From the NCBI RefSeq assembly GCF_000149955.1, contig NC_030993.1, positions 1,154,068 to 1,218,067 of the forward strand: a stretch of DNA of 64,000 nt, written 5' to 3'. Origin of the DNA: Fusarium oxysporum f. sp. lycopersici 4287. Taxonomy: Eukaryota > Ascomycota > Sordariomycetes > Hypocreales > Nectriaceae. A model generated the notes under the pieces. The model did not search any database. It worked only from the letters and a program-made list of their open reading frames with translations, and was not told the DNA's origin. A program made the position numbers and the translations under genes. Of this stretch, positions 37,821-49,461 are shown in pieces (the first letter of the stretch is position 1; every line of letters begins with the position of its first letter).

Positions 37821-40267
37821 ATGTCTCTCAAGCCTGATGACCGGTCCCGCAAGGATCGTTCTCGTTCTCGCTCTCGTGACCGCCGTTCAAAGAGTGATGT
37901 CGCACCTGAGCGCCCTTCCTACAACGATAATCGCGAACCAAGTTACATCTATCCAGAGGATGATCTCAATGATCGCTATAGTCGCCCAGGCGCACCGCAA
38001 GCAAGCGGCGCTCTACCGTATCCTGAAGAGGGAGGCATCTATCCTGTGATTCCCGGAAACCCATCTCAGTACAGCTACGACTCTCAGCCGCCCACTTATC
38101 GAACTGCTTCTCCGCCAAGAGACTCGCCATACCGTTCCTCGCACGACAGGGTCGACAGCAGCCTTCCAGGAGCCTTCCCAGATGACCGCCGCCGCGAGAA
38201 AGATAGGGACCCATACATTCAAAATGCAGAGCCTCGTGCTAAAGAAGACGAAGACAAATTTAGCTTCCTGCCACAGAAGTACATGCGCAAGCTCACTGGA
38301 TCTTCAGGCAACGACAAGGAGAGGGACAAGGATGACGATGGCTTGGCCTACGGAAAGCCTCCCGTGCCTGTGCGACCTAAAGACTCTTCGGACTTGGCTT
38401 ATGGAAAGGCCACCGGAGCTCCGTCAACTGCTAGCCAGGTTATGACTACATATAACCCTCCCCCAGGTTCTGAAGACCCGTACTATGCGCAACAACCACC
38501 CTACGGATATTCTCATCGAGAACCTGCAAGTCCGTCCCTTGGCCAGTATGGTTCACGCAAGACAAGGGAAGATGCACGGTACGACGACACCTACGGCTCG
38601 GGTGCCAACATCATGACCGCTGAGCCTCGAAGCCGCGACGATGAGAAACACCGTGACCGACGCAGGGACAGGTCTTCCGGTCCCCGAGGTAGCTCAGACC
38701 GCTTGACTGTCGACTCAAGCAGTCGGAAGCGCGAGAAGTCACGCGACAGATCACGATCTCGCCGGAGAGATAAGTCGCCTTCACGAGATACTCTGGGAGT
38801 AGACAAACACCACAGGCATAGATCACGATCAAGGGACGGTCACAGATCGCGGTCTAGGGATAAGCACCGTAGCCGAAAAGACAAGTCCCCTCAGCCCCCC
38901 AGTGAGAGAATGTCAGGTCTCAGCATCAACACTGGGCTGACTGTGGGAGGCTTGGCCGCCGGCGGACTGGCTGGTGCATCTCTAGCCAATGCGCCTCCGT
39001 CGCCCATGCTCGAGTCATACTATGGTACTTATCAGGACTGTTCGCCTATGCCGTCTCCTCTACTGCTCGCCTCAAAACACCCAAGTGATGACAATAAAGC
39101 TCTTGAGGCGCTCTCTCCATTGGGTTCTGATAATGAGGGCGATAGCAGACGCCGTAGCCGACGTGCCCGCTTCCATGACTCCGAAGATATCACCACTCAA
39201 CTTGCACAGGCCCTCAAGGGGAGCCGCCGTCCCGATACCGAGCCACTCATTGAAATCCTACCAAGCTTGACGCATGATCAAGTGATGAAGCTTCGTGCGG
39301 ACTACAAGGCACTTGTCAAGACGGGTTCTGAGCGCAAAGGCGTGAACATCGCCAAGCATATTCGTGCTCGTCTCAAAGATGAAGATCCGCTGTTGATGAA
39401 GGCCTGCTACTCCGTTGCTCTCGGCATGTGGGAGAGCGAGGCATACTGGGCCAATTTCTGGTACCAGGGCGACAAGACTCGCAGGGAGCTTCTCATTGAG
39501 TCTCTTATGGGACGCACCAACGGCGAAATACGTTACATTAAGGATGCATTCACGGATAAGAAATATGACAACAGCCTCGTCAAGTGTATGAAGGAAGAAC
39601 TCAAGGAAGACAAGTTCAAAAAAGCTGTTCTCCTTGTTTTAGAAGAGCGACGCATGGAGGAATACGATCATTATGGTCGACTTGTGCCAATTGACTATGC
39701 TCTTGTTGACCAGGACGTCGCTGACTTGCGTCGATCTGTGAGGTCTGAAAAGGGTGGCGAGACGGCGATGATCAACATCATCATACTTCGAAGCGACTCT
39801 CATCTACGCGCCATTCTGCAGGAATATGAGCGACAGCATCGCTCCAACTTTGCTCGCGACGCTCTCAAGAAGAGCGGAAATCTTGTGGTAAGGCCTAGCC
39901 TTTTCCCCCTTGCAATTGATGAATTAATACTAACATTGTCCAGGGTGAACTCTTAGCCCACATCCTCAACGGTGTTATCAATCGTCCTGTTCGTGATGCC
40001 CTCCTCATCCATCATGCCACCTCAGCGTCTCGTAAAGATGGCCTTCGCCGTGAGCTACTCATCTCGCGTCTCGTTCGATACCACTGGGATCCACACCACA
40101 TGCGCGCTGTGAAGCAAGCCTTCCGGGAGCGCTACGGCAGGGGTATGAGAGACGCCGTTCGCGATGCGACGAGCGGTGAATGGGGCGAGTTCTGTGGTGA
40201 ATTGTGCATTGCACGTATGCCTGACGACGTCAGAAAATTTGACAAGGTCAGCTATAGCGTGAGATGA
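37821..40267 (+). CDS. annexin (fungal C-type) with an RS-rich N-terminal extension
   Basis: A calcium/phospholipid-binding protein family; 796 aa here from exons 37821-39887 and 39944-40267 (56-bp intron, branch CTAAC). Residues 1-370 are disordered, with Arg-Ser/Arg-Asp clusters at about 8-25 and 305-355, and Tyr/Pro-rich stretches. A small Gly/Ala hydrophobic stretch follows at about 375-390 (GGLAAGGLAGASLANA). The annexin core spans about 470-785 as four degenerate repeats: EPLIEILPSLTHDQV, the repeat beginning MKACYSVALGMWESEAYW, LRSDSHLRAILQEYER and VRDALLIHHATSASRKDG. The canonical GxGT-D/E calcium loops are not obvious, so calcium binding is uncertain. A long N-terminus on an annexin is, as I recall, seen in some filamentous-fungal annexins. 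It is convergent with the next gene, 197 bp between stops. Confidence 0.88.
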
Positions 40268-40464
40268 GCAGATTATGATTTATGATTACATGAATAATAT
40301 AAGGAATTGGGTGTGGCATGGAAGAGCTGCGTATCTTTTGCAGCACTTGGATCATGGCGATACGTTACTGGGTTTTCATTCGGTTATAGAAATAGCACTC
40401 TATATGTACTTCAACCTCAACTCATTTCTTCAACTTGATGCTAACATCAAAGTTTGTTCACTGC

Positions 40465-43400
40465 TTATGATCTCTTTGATCCTTTGCCTCCTCTTCCGCC
40501 CTTCCCTTTTCCTCCTGCACCCTTCTTGCTACCACCTCCGCCTCCAGCAGCATTTCCACCAGTACCACCCGCCATCATGACCCTCACTTTACCGACCGGT
40601 ACGACGTTGAATGTCTCTTCGGGCTTGAGCGCCTTGATAAGCTCAACTTCACGCGGCCACATCCTTTCAGTGTCACGAGCGGTTTCGTCAACAACACCCT
40701 TCTTAGTAGAAGCTGCCTTCCAACGATCGAGAACCTCTTTAACTGCTTTGCCCTTCTTGGTCGCACCGGGCTGCAACTTCGCTTTGTACTTGTAGCGTCC
40801 GAGAGCGTTCCAAGGGGCACAAACAGGGATGATCTCAAGGATCTCATCTCCGGGAAGAGGCGTACCAACAATGGAGTCAAGCACAGTCATCTGGCTGGCT
40901 TCGTCCTCATCAAGAATATCAACGCCTTCCTCCATCATAACACGTCGAATCTCCTCGTGTTCGGCAGTCTCTTTCTGCTCTCGTTGGTGCTGCGCACGAC
41001 GTCGCTCTTTAGCAGCAGCGAGCTCGAGCTCACGGTCCGCCTTAACTTTTGCCTCGGCTTCAGCCTTCTTTTGTCCAACTGTTGCTCCGATCAAAGCTTC
41101 TGCGGCAGCTCGATCTTCCTCATCTTGATGCTTATACTTTGAGGCGATCTTCTTCGCCTTGCCCTTCTGGCCTCGCTTGGGGGGGCCTTTCTTCGAAGAG
41201 CTGGGGCCGTTGTTCTTCGGCCTTGTGTCAACTGGCTTGCCAGCTGTCTCGTCATCCGGTCTAGCTGACTCGTCATCTTCGCCCTCTTCTGCTTCTCCTC
41301 CCACTGCTTCATTTTCATCTAGTTCCGCCACTTCTTGGCTATGAGACTCGTCGGCTGTGTCATCCGAGATCTTGAGATCAGACAAGCCTTCTTCAGCCTT
41401 TTCAACCTCGTCGTTGCGGTCTTCATCCTTACCGAAAGCCTGAAGTGGGTTGTCACGTGACTCTTGGTCTTGTTGTTCATCTTCGGATTCATTGTCAGAT
41501 GGTTCGGCTGATTGTTCTCCTTCAAGTTCGTTCAGATCGCCTGCCCTGTCTGCTGGTTGCGACGTCGCTACTGCCGAAGCTTCATCGCCACCGGTAGAGT
41601 TGGCATCGTGTAGACGATGCTTCACATGCTTAGCTTTGCTCTCCTCGCTGATCTTAAATGCAACACCTAGACCGAGTAGAAGTTGAGCTGGAGGCAGAAA
41701 ATTCTTCTTTCCCCGGATCATGAAACTTCCTGCCGGTAGAAATTCGCCTGTCGGTGCAGATTTGGAAACTTGATCAGCGTTTACCCACCATGCAGACATG
41801 CCCGCTTTCGAGTCCCAAGCATTCGACGAACACACGGCGAGTGATCCGGCTTGAGACAGTGTCGCTGGGGGAATGGGCGCATCAGGGGTTTTTGGATTGT
41901 TCTTGATAATAACGCTCGATGCCCCATGCAGATCTGCGTGGCAGTATACATCGCCTTTCCGGAGATATTTCTTGTAGATCATCTCATTTTGCTGGGCATC
42001 TTTGCCTCCGATCACAAGATATCCGTCGGATGAGATAAACCAAACGAATTTCTCAAACCACATTGGTTTGCGGATTGGTTGAAGCAGTGCCTTTTCCTGC
42101 TTCAGCCCTTTTTTGAGATCCTCGGTGATTTTTTGCTCTGCATTCTTCAGAGCTCTTGAGGCCTGTTGCTGGGTCTTTTCTTCCTTTACGGCCGCCGTCT
42201 TCCGCTGGTCAAAATACTCTCGAGCATTGCTCCAAGGGCTAAGTCCAAGGTTGATTTCCACACTTAGGGCTTTATTGGCCTGTTTTCCCTTTGCTGCCGA
42301 TGTACTTTCATCGTCACCAAGCGCGCTGTCGTCGTCGTCCGTTTCGTAAGGGTCGTCTTCCTCTGGCTCAAATTCTTCCTCGGCCAGCTCAAGCGTGATG
42401 AGATTCTCGGCAAGGTTTAGAGGGAGCTTGATAATCTCAGCAACGGGGTTGTGCCGTTTTTTCTCGCGTTCCACCAATTTGCCGACATCTACCCAATCCA
42501 TTCCTTGGCTGAGTAAGCCATTGACAGCATCCATAGCTTCTTGAACTCGTTCAGCGTTCGCTTCAATGGCGGCGGCTTTGCGAAAGTTGAGGGCCTGGGC
42601 CTCTTGAAGCCCTTCGATTCGTTTGCTCTGTTCATTTCGCGCGGCCTCCAACTTGCGCTTCGCAGCCGCTTCTCGCTCGCTTAGTCGGGACTCCAGTCTC
42701 TGGCCCTCTAAAGATGAGAAAAATTCGTCAACTGTCTCATTGTATCCTGTGAATTCAAGGACCTCAATGGTGGGATCCTTTTTGAGTTTGTAGGGGACAA
42801 ACGGATGAAAATCTTCGTATAGAAGATTGTCACGCTGCGTCTTGGATTCGTCACTAGCCTCTGCTCCCTCTGTTCCTTCCCTTGCTTCGCGAATATGTAG
42901 CCGGTGCATGCTTCTGAGCTGGTGAGCTCTTCCACACTTTGTCTGGCCTCTTGAAGTGACTTAACCAAATCAGCCAGCAGCGTTTCATTGGCCAGTATTT
43001 CATCAGGCTTGATAGTGGTGTCGAAATTATTTGTGTGCAGCCAGTGGTCCACAAGCACTGGAGGCAATTCTGTAATTGATACAGCCAAACTCTTTCTCAG
43101 ATCACCACCAGGCTTACCCTTCTGCTTCTTCGATGATGCAGTAGCGGTAGCTGCTTTTTCCACGGCAGTCCTTAGGGCATCTTGTACCCTTTCTCTTGTC
43201 AAAGGAGGTATTCCGCCAAAGTTCTGCCTGTTCTCCAGGGAATATTGTAGGCCGACTCGCTGAGGTTCTTGACCTTCACCTTCTGAAACGGTTCTTGCGA
43301 GGGCAAGGATCTTCAAGTCGGCATCCGCGAGAATAATGTTACCACTCTAAGAAATAAAGGTCAGTGGCTCAAAGTCTTTTTCTGGATCGCGTGACAAATG

Positions 43401-43809
43401 ACATACAGCAAAAAACTCCAAGAACAATCTGTATTGGCCATCACTGAACTCGAATTCGAGGACTCGATCGGTGCCCACTTGTCTAACTGACGTCAACCGT
43501 CTGGTCTTGAGAAACTTTCTTAGACGTGCAACAAAAGCGGAAGGGGCCGCAGCAGTTGTACGCGCGAATTTCGTCAAGTGGCAGCGGAAGCCCGTGTCGA
43601 TGACAAGCTGCTTTTTGTTGTCTGGTTTCGCAAACTTGAGCAGGAGAATCTTGGACGAAAGGTCGTATACGTTGGAGAGTCGAAGAGTCACCAGCCGTTC
43701 CTGGAGCTCATGCGCAATGATCTTCGTTCAACAATTAGGATAGGGTTCAAGGTAGTGGCTTTGGTAAAAGACCTACTTTGACATCCAAAGAAGAGAATCT
43801 TTGCTTCAT
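40465..43809 (-). CDS. RQC2: Rqc2/NEMF (Tae2) ribosome quality control factor, one-base frame slip
   Basis: Binds the 60S subunit with a stalled peptidyl-tRNA, recruits the Ltn1 ligase and directs C-terminal tailing of the stalled chain; cytosolic. Exons on the minus strand: 43809-43777 (MKQRFSSLDVK), 43721-43407 and 43346-40465; introns of 55 and 60 bp. NFACT-N: IIAHEL...LRLSNVYDLSSK, DTGFRCHLT, then a coiled-coil-like helical arm (RKLEAARNEQSKRIEGLQEA). NFACT-R: WFISSDGYLVIGGKDAQQNE, DVYCHADLHGASS, PAGSFMIRGKKNFLPP. An acidic/Lys-rich linker and NFACT-C (PVCAPWNALGRYKYKAKL) follow, with a Gly/Lys-rich tail. About 1076 aa, the family's usual size. The frame changes near 42879-42886, between CTGYIFAK and REGTEGAEA, where one base is missing; both sides match the family. 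Most likely a sequence error in an otherwise intact gene. Confidence 0.93.
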
Positions 43810-46800
43810 TTTCAAGTGCTTCACTCAAAACAGCGTTATACAATTATGAAAATCTCAAGCTATACTAGCGACATCGTCATCGCAGGCAACTTGGTTGTCG
43901 TGGGGTACCTAAGGTAGGTAGGTAGTTGGAGGGGCACGATGCTGACATCATCCAGGTGCCACGTGACTGGATTTCATCATACCAATCCATTGTACAGACC
44001 ACCAAGGCACTCAACAAAGATCTTGCCATTGAAGCTTGATCTTACAAGCAGGAACGAATCTGTCAGGTCAGCGTACCACGCTCCTCGTTCCGAATGGCTT
44101 TGACTCCTTAGGTGCTTCAAACACCTCGGACCAGATTAGATCCAGATAACGACAGTCCTTCCACAAATGTGGCTACTGCCAGACTCATGAGGAGGTGAGA
44201 GAAGCTTCAGTGATTTGTAGGAAACACGAAAATCGGTTGTTGCCCGTATGAGAATCTCATCTAATCCACAGAATAAATGCACTGGACTGTCTTGCTAAAT
44301 AAGTCATATCGTGTTATCCAGAAGTTAAGGTAACATTCATACATATTGTAGCAGACAGTTGGGAATTTCCTGGTTCTTGGAGATAATATTGGAGCCCTGG
44401 GAAATCTACGGGATATGCGGAGGACATGATCTGAAAATGCGCATCAGACTTGCATTAGCACCCTCATCGGGGTTCTGATAACACGCGTAACGCATCTTGT
44501 AATGCCCGCCCAAGATGTCACGTAATGTACGTGTTACCCCAGATTTGTCTCAGAAAACGGCTTCGGCACAACACAAGCCTCCACGAACTCAGCCGCGGAT
44601 TTTGACAGGAGGATACACGTGAGAATCCAGCAGATGCCGTTGGGCCGAGGAACTCTGTCCAGTTTGTTGACTCTGTGTAAAACTTCAAATCAACGACCCA
44701 TCCAATGCAACATCAAAGCCGTTCGCGAATCGCGTTTCGCACGGGTACAAATCTCGAACCGCGGCTGGGACCTGACGCCAGAGGCTAGTGGTGGCCTGAG
44801 ATTATTAGACCCAGGTCACAAATTAACAACTCAAATAAGGATCCATTGTCAGCAAATTACTACTGCTTTCCAGTTGTCACAGCAACCAAAAGCCGAGACC
44901 GCACCAAGGCTTGGCGTATTTCAATGGCAGTGCTTCTGGGCACTAGTTTGTTGATCTATTGATAGCGAGAATCTACTTACGATGAGAACACATGGGTGCG
45001 CTGTAATGGAAGAGCATGCGATCAATTGGACGGAGTCAGACGTCAATGGCTACAGTTACAATGCATTGAATGCAGTAAAAGCAAAACTTCCTGCAGCTAA
45101 CGAACGACGTGATGAGCCGGCAGGATTTCAAATACGGGATCGTTCATGATAGGCCCAAGTAGCTCTAGGTACTTGAGCCTCTGAAACTGACGAAGGCAAG
45201 GAGGCCAACCAAAGCGATGCCATGCCTAGCCTGCTCAGCTCGACACCATCAACGCCAGTTTCTGAGGCCAAACCGTTACCGAGGCAAGGTTAGGAACACG
45301 CTGACTTTACAGTAATTCGCATCATGACGTTTGGGGAGCGACCACTGAACAGCACTTGCACTGATTAATGCATTTGCATAAAACGATGCTTCAAGGTCCA
45401 ATGGTTGGCTTCCACGATAGCAATGGCAGGCTCATTACGACTGATTTCATGCCTGATCAGCCGCTGGTGCTGCAGGTGAATAAAGCTGGTGCGCCGGTTT
45501 GAACCATTCGAAAGTTACTTAAATTGGGGAGGTTGGGATTTCACATGGCAGCCAATGGGAGAAAGGTTGCAACTTGCATGAGCCCCTCAAACAGTCGTTG
45601 CGGCGTTGCCCAACTAGGTATCTATCACTGAGGTCTGAGGACTTGGTTCCGTTTCGCGCTTGTCACCCTTTCTCCGGCCAATCTTGATCGAATACATGAA
45701 ATGCGTAGTGCAGTTCGGCACTTTCAGAATGGGCAGTCCTTATCATCTTTCAAGTTTCGTCAATCAGACAGACAGCCATGTGGTGAAATGATAAAATGAG
45801 TGGTTGGGGATACTGTGTGGTAGCGCTCAAAGTACCTGGATGCTGGTCCCCGCCCCCTGATTAAACATGGTGCTTATGTGGCGTTCAAGAGGGATTGTCA
45901 CTGGACAGTCTTTGTTTTGTTGTTTTGTTAACAACGCAGGCTCTTCCAATTGCCAGGAACGGAGCACTGGTGCGGGTAGACGGGGAGAACTTTAGATGAA
46001 TTTGAAGGCAGGGGAAGATCTTCGACCCCAGGCTTTTGAAATGACGGGATGCCGCTCATTACGGTCACCCAGGTTCAATGGATGCGGAGCGGTGACGGAT
46101 GCGATGTCTCATCTCTCGTATTTGGGGTTGTGTTCCACTTTCTATTACTGTTGATGTTAGGAGTTGGCAGTTGGGAGCCATGAAAGCATGGGCCCTTCGG
46201 ATACGTGCAAGGACGAGAGGAGATCGGAGCTGGAAGAGGAATTGCGTGGAACAGGATGGGCGGATAGCTGTGCAACCTGTGCTGACGACGCGGACAGCTA
46301 GGTAGCTGGCCTCTTCGTGACTGGCTGAAGCTGAGGTCAGACTAGGTCGGATAAGGCAAAGAGCTTCGAGAGCTTCGATGGCTGGCTGAATGTCTCTGGC
46401 TGAGACGCAGGAGGAAGGGATAAAAGTGGCACTCCGCAGCCAAGACGGGGCTGCAATAATCATAGTGAGTGGGTGGGACTACCACATACGGGGATTAGGT
46501 CTTGGGCCTATACTTGATTTGGTAAGAGGTAAATAGAACGACATAGTAACCCCCTGGCAAGTAAACAAGACGAGTGGTAAACAAGCAATCGGCGACAACA
46601 ACCCAGAGACAATCGACACGCCCATGGGGGTGAGAGAGAGAGGTAAAACGATGGAGAGGGCAAAGTGCGTGAGAAAGGGCTGGGACAGAACAGGACAGAA
46701 CGGATCAACAGGACACAGCGCTGCCGAGGGAGCAACACAACGCTCAGTTTGGCACAAGTCGTCCAATCCTGCCCCCGTCTTCAAAAGCCCAGTTTCGTTC

Positions 46801-47020
46801 TGCGTCCTGTTCGGTCCCTCTTCTCCTCCTACTCCCTCCAATTATCGCCATCCACATCAACATCGTCAAAACAAAACCTCACCCAGACAAGAAGAAAAGA
46901 ACGACTGAAGGCCCTCGCTCGCCATCTACCGATTCTTTTCCATTCTCTTCGACTTTTGTTTCTAGGAACAAGAGCCAGAGAACTTCTTGTCTTCCTTTCG
47001 AGTTTCGGAAGGTTGTATGA
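43810..47020. other. intergenic, HEX1 upstream region
   Basis: 3.2 kb between the divergent Rqc2 and HEX1 genes with no supported gene. It has a TACCTAAGGTAGGTAGG motif at about 43905-43924. Frames at 44619-44954 (+) and 46065-46463 (-) lack motifs. The segment 46790-47016 is pyrimidine-rich and probably HEX1 leader. Confidence 0.5.
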
Positions 47021-48017
47021 GAAGCTTCTCTCGCGCCATCAAAAGTCGCAAATCTGGACTTTGAGGCTCGCGTCCCCGTTCCCTTTAGCATCTTCCCATC
47101 GACATATCGGGAATCCGAATCCCATACCCAGACCGTTACCGAAACAAAAACCCACGAAGAGGTTGAGATCAAACCCCAACAGCCCCAAGCCGGACGGGAA
47201 GGTCAATACTCTTCTGTCTCTGTCACCGCCGAACAGGTTCCTCCTCGCGGAGAGCAACGCTTTAGCGAAGAAGAGGTCCGTATTACGCGTGAAGAAGAAC
47301 GTTACCGCCGTCCCGGTGTCCAAAAATTCGAACACGAAGAAGAGCACTTTACTATCCGTGAAGACTCGCGACGGTATGTCCGATTTTACAACTTCCTTGG
47401 CCCCCTGGTTTTGATATTGCCCATTTTCTACCTGTTTGCCGACCGTGCGAGGCGAGTCCGCAATTGCCTGCGAAATCATTGCTCTCCAGGTCAGCAGTTC
47501 TCTCTCCTCCAAGTTGATCAGATGGAACATGTCAAAGCATGTCTTCTATCACTTGTGACGGTAGCAATTGCCGTTCCCCCCTGAGCATTTCCTCCGCAGT
47601 CCGATTTTCACTTTCGCTTTCCTCAACTCGGCTGGCCACAACCCACTCAACACAGGCGCTTCGGCCCCTTGAGTCCCCCCAGCCATCTCAATTTATCACA
47701 TCACATCTCACCACACACCGTCTCACATCACACCCCTACCCATGTACGCTACCGCGCCAACCACCTCAGCTTGGCTGGGTACCCAATTTGCTTTTGCTTC
47801 ACATCCCCGGTCCACTAGTGCGCTTAAGCCTTCTGGCCTGAGCAAGGCGGTGGAGCTACCTCAGGGGCCGCCCGCCTCCCGTTGCCATATGATACGCAAG
47901 CGAGATACTATAGACATCCATCAGCTAACCCAGACAAATCCAGACCTGAACCTCCCTCTCAATACCAACCCTCTCAGTACCAACCACCCTCCCAATACCA
48001 AACCTGAAACAGAACAA
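47021..48017 (+). CDS. probable upstream coding exons of the long HEX1 form
   Basis: Two stretches read as one acidic, Glu/Arg/Tyr-rich low-complexity protein. Stretch one, ending at 47373, contains YRESESHTQTVTETKTHEE, RITREEERYRRPG and FEHEEEHFTIRED. It closes at a good donor (GTATGT, 47374). An acceptor at 47903-47904 joins it in frame (RR|YYRHPSANP) to stretch two, 47905 to about 48017, which has SQYQ repeats. The intron would be 531 bp. Problems: an in-frame TGA at 47018-47020 precedes stretch one with no ATG, and TGA at 48005-48007 precedes a good donor (GTAAGG, 48018). Both could be single-base insertions in the assembly or mis-set exon ends. The composition matches the repeat region after the gap, so I infer an alternative longer N-terminus of HEX1. 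Confidence 0.45.
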
Positions 48018-48254
48018 GTAAGGCCCGGCAGTCCCGGTTCCACACAAAGAGATGTCGCAGGCATTCTCGGTCATGCGGACTAATCGGTAAGGCCGTAACG
48101 CCTTGAGAGAGGAGAAAGCCCCACAATAGAATGGCGAAGTTCATGGTAGGAAGATGTATATGTCCGAGCAAGCAGATGCGCAAGCAGGTTCAGGACGTAT
48201 AAAGTGAGTGTGGAGATTGCTGAGTGTTGAGTCTCTTCCGAATTTGTCAGTATG

Positions 48255-48354
48255 NNNNNNNNNNNNNNNNNNNNNNNNNNNNNNNNNNNNNNNNNNNNNN
48301 NNNNNNNNNNNNNNNNNNNNNNNNNNNNNNNNNNNNNNNNNNNNNNNNNNNNNN
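48255..48354. other. assembly gap (100 N)
   Basis: Exactly 100 N, the conventional size for an unknown gap. It interrupts the presumed HEX1 N-terminal coding region directly before a tandem-repeat stretch, so the true length may differ. Confidence 0.98.
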
Positions 48355-49461
48355 TTCCGTTACCGCCCTGCCCAAGCCTTTTCCACTGAAGACCCTATTT
48401 CCCACTCTCACTCTCACTCTCACTACCAAACTCAAGACAACTTCCAAGCCAACAACTACACCGTTGAAGGCCGACCCGCTCCCCAATTCTATTCCTCCGA
48501 GAAGACTGAAATCAACAACTTCACCGTTGACGGACGTTCATCTCGCCCTCAGTACAACCAGACCGAGAAGACCGAGTTCAACAACTTCACTGTTGACGGC
48601 CGTTCTTCCCGACCTCAATACACTTCTGAGAAGACTGAAATCAACAACTTCACTGTTGACGGCCGCTCTTCCCAGCCCCAGTACCGCGATACCAAGACAA
48701 CTCAGGTCAACAACTTCACCGTTGACACGCCTGTTGCTCGTCCATCTAACAAGAAGGACGTGAGATTCACTGAAGAAACCGTCGAAACTACCAAGGTCGA
48801 CAACAAGTCCAAGATGGGTTACTACGACGACGACGGTTAGTGAATACCAAATCTTGGAGTAATAAACTCGCGAACAGTCCAAGCTAACTTGTCAGCAGGT
48901 CACTACAACTCTTTCCGCGCCGGTGCTCACAAGCTCGGTGATCGCATTGCCCATGGAGGTCGTCGCGATATCGAGATTGACATCCACGAGGGTCCTCGTC
49001 CCTCTGCTGACTGCCTTCCCAACACCGTCAGCATCCCCTGCCACCATATCCGTCTGGGTGACTTCTTGATGCTCCAGGGCCGCCCCTGCCAGGTCATCCG
49101 CATCTCTACCTCCTCTGCCACCGGTCAGTACCGCTACCTTGGTGTCGATCTCTTCACCAAGCAGCTCCACGAGGAGTCCTCTTTCATCTCCAACCCTGCC
49201 CCCAGCGTTGTCGTTCAGTCCATGCTCGGCCCTGTCTTCAAGCAGTACCGTGTCCTCGACATGCAGGAGGGTCAGATCGTTGCCATGACTGAGACTGGTG
49301 ACGTCAAGCAGGGTCTCCCCGTCATTGACCAGTCCAACCTCTACTCCCGCCTCAGCAGCGCTTTCGAGTCCGGCCGTGGCTCCGTCCGTGTCCTCGTCCT
49401 CAACGACGGTGCCCGTGAGCTCGCCGTTGACATGAAGGTCATCCACGGCTCTCGCCTGTAA
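48355..49461 (+). CDS. hex1: Woronin body major protein HEX1
   Basis: Self-assembles into the crystalline core of the Woronin body, a peroxisome-derived organelle that plugs septal pores after hyphal damage. Exons 48355(partial)-48835 and 48899-49461; the 63-bp intron (GTTAGT...CAGCAG) splits a Gly codon. The canonical form starts at ATG 48814 (MGYYDDDGHYNSFRAG) and gives 194 aa. Its core, from VSIPCHHIRLGDF to AVDMKVIHGSRL, is the eIF5A-like double-barrel fold of HEX1, and the C-terminal SRL is the peroxisome-targeting signal. The frame stays open upstream of 48814 through a His-Ser stretch and tandem NNFTVDGRSS repeats up to the gap, so a longer isoform is likely. hex1 genes of other ascomycetes are, as I recall, alternatively spliced. 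Strong C-rich codon bias in the last exon indicates high expression and explains a long antisense frame. Confidence 0.95.
48499..48760 (+). repeat. tandem coding repeats in the HEX1 extension
   Basis: Three full units of 63-66 bp starting near 48499, 48565 and 48628, and a partial fourth from about 48694. Each encodes EKTE-NNFTVDGRSS-PQY with small changes. Preceded by an SHSHSHSHY stretch (TCTCAC repeats, about 48400-48425) and a diverged unit NNYTVEGRPAPQF. Confidence 0.9.

Noticed and set aside
40829..41344. Several Ser-rich frames antisense to Rqc2
   Set aside because: Shadows of the acidic/Lys-rich linker codons (GAA/GAG read backwards).
46665..47414. 249-codon frame overlapping the HEX1 upstream exons
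   Set aside because: Composition is leader-like, and another frame in the same place gives the acidic low-complexity protein with a good donor.
48892..49446. 184-codon open frame antisense to HEX1
   Set aside because: Explained by strong C-ending codon bias of the HEX1 exon; no recognisable protein.
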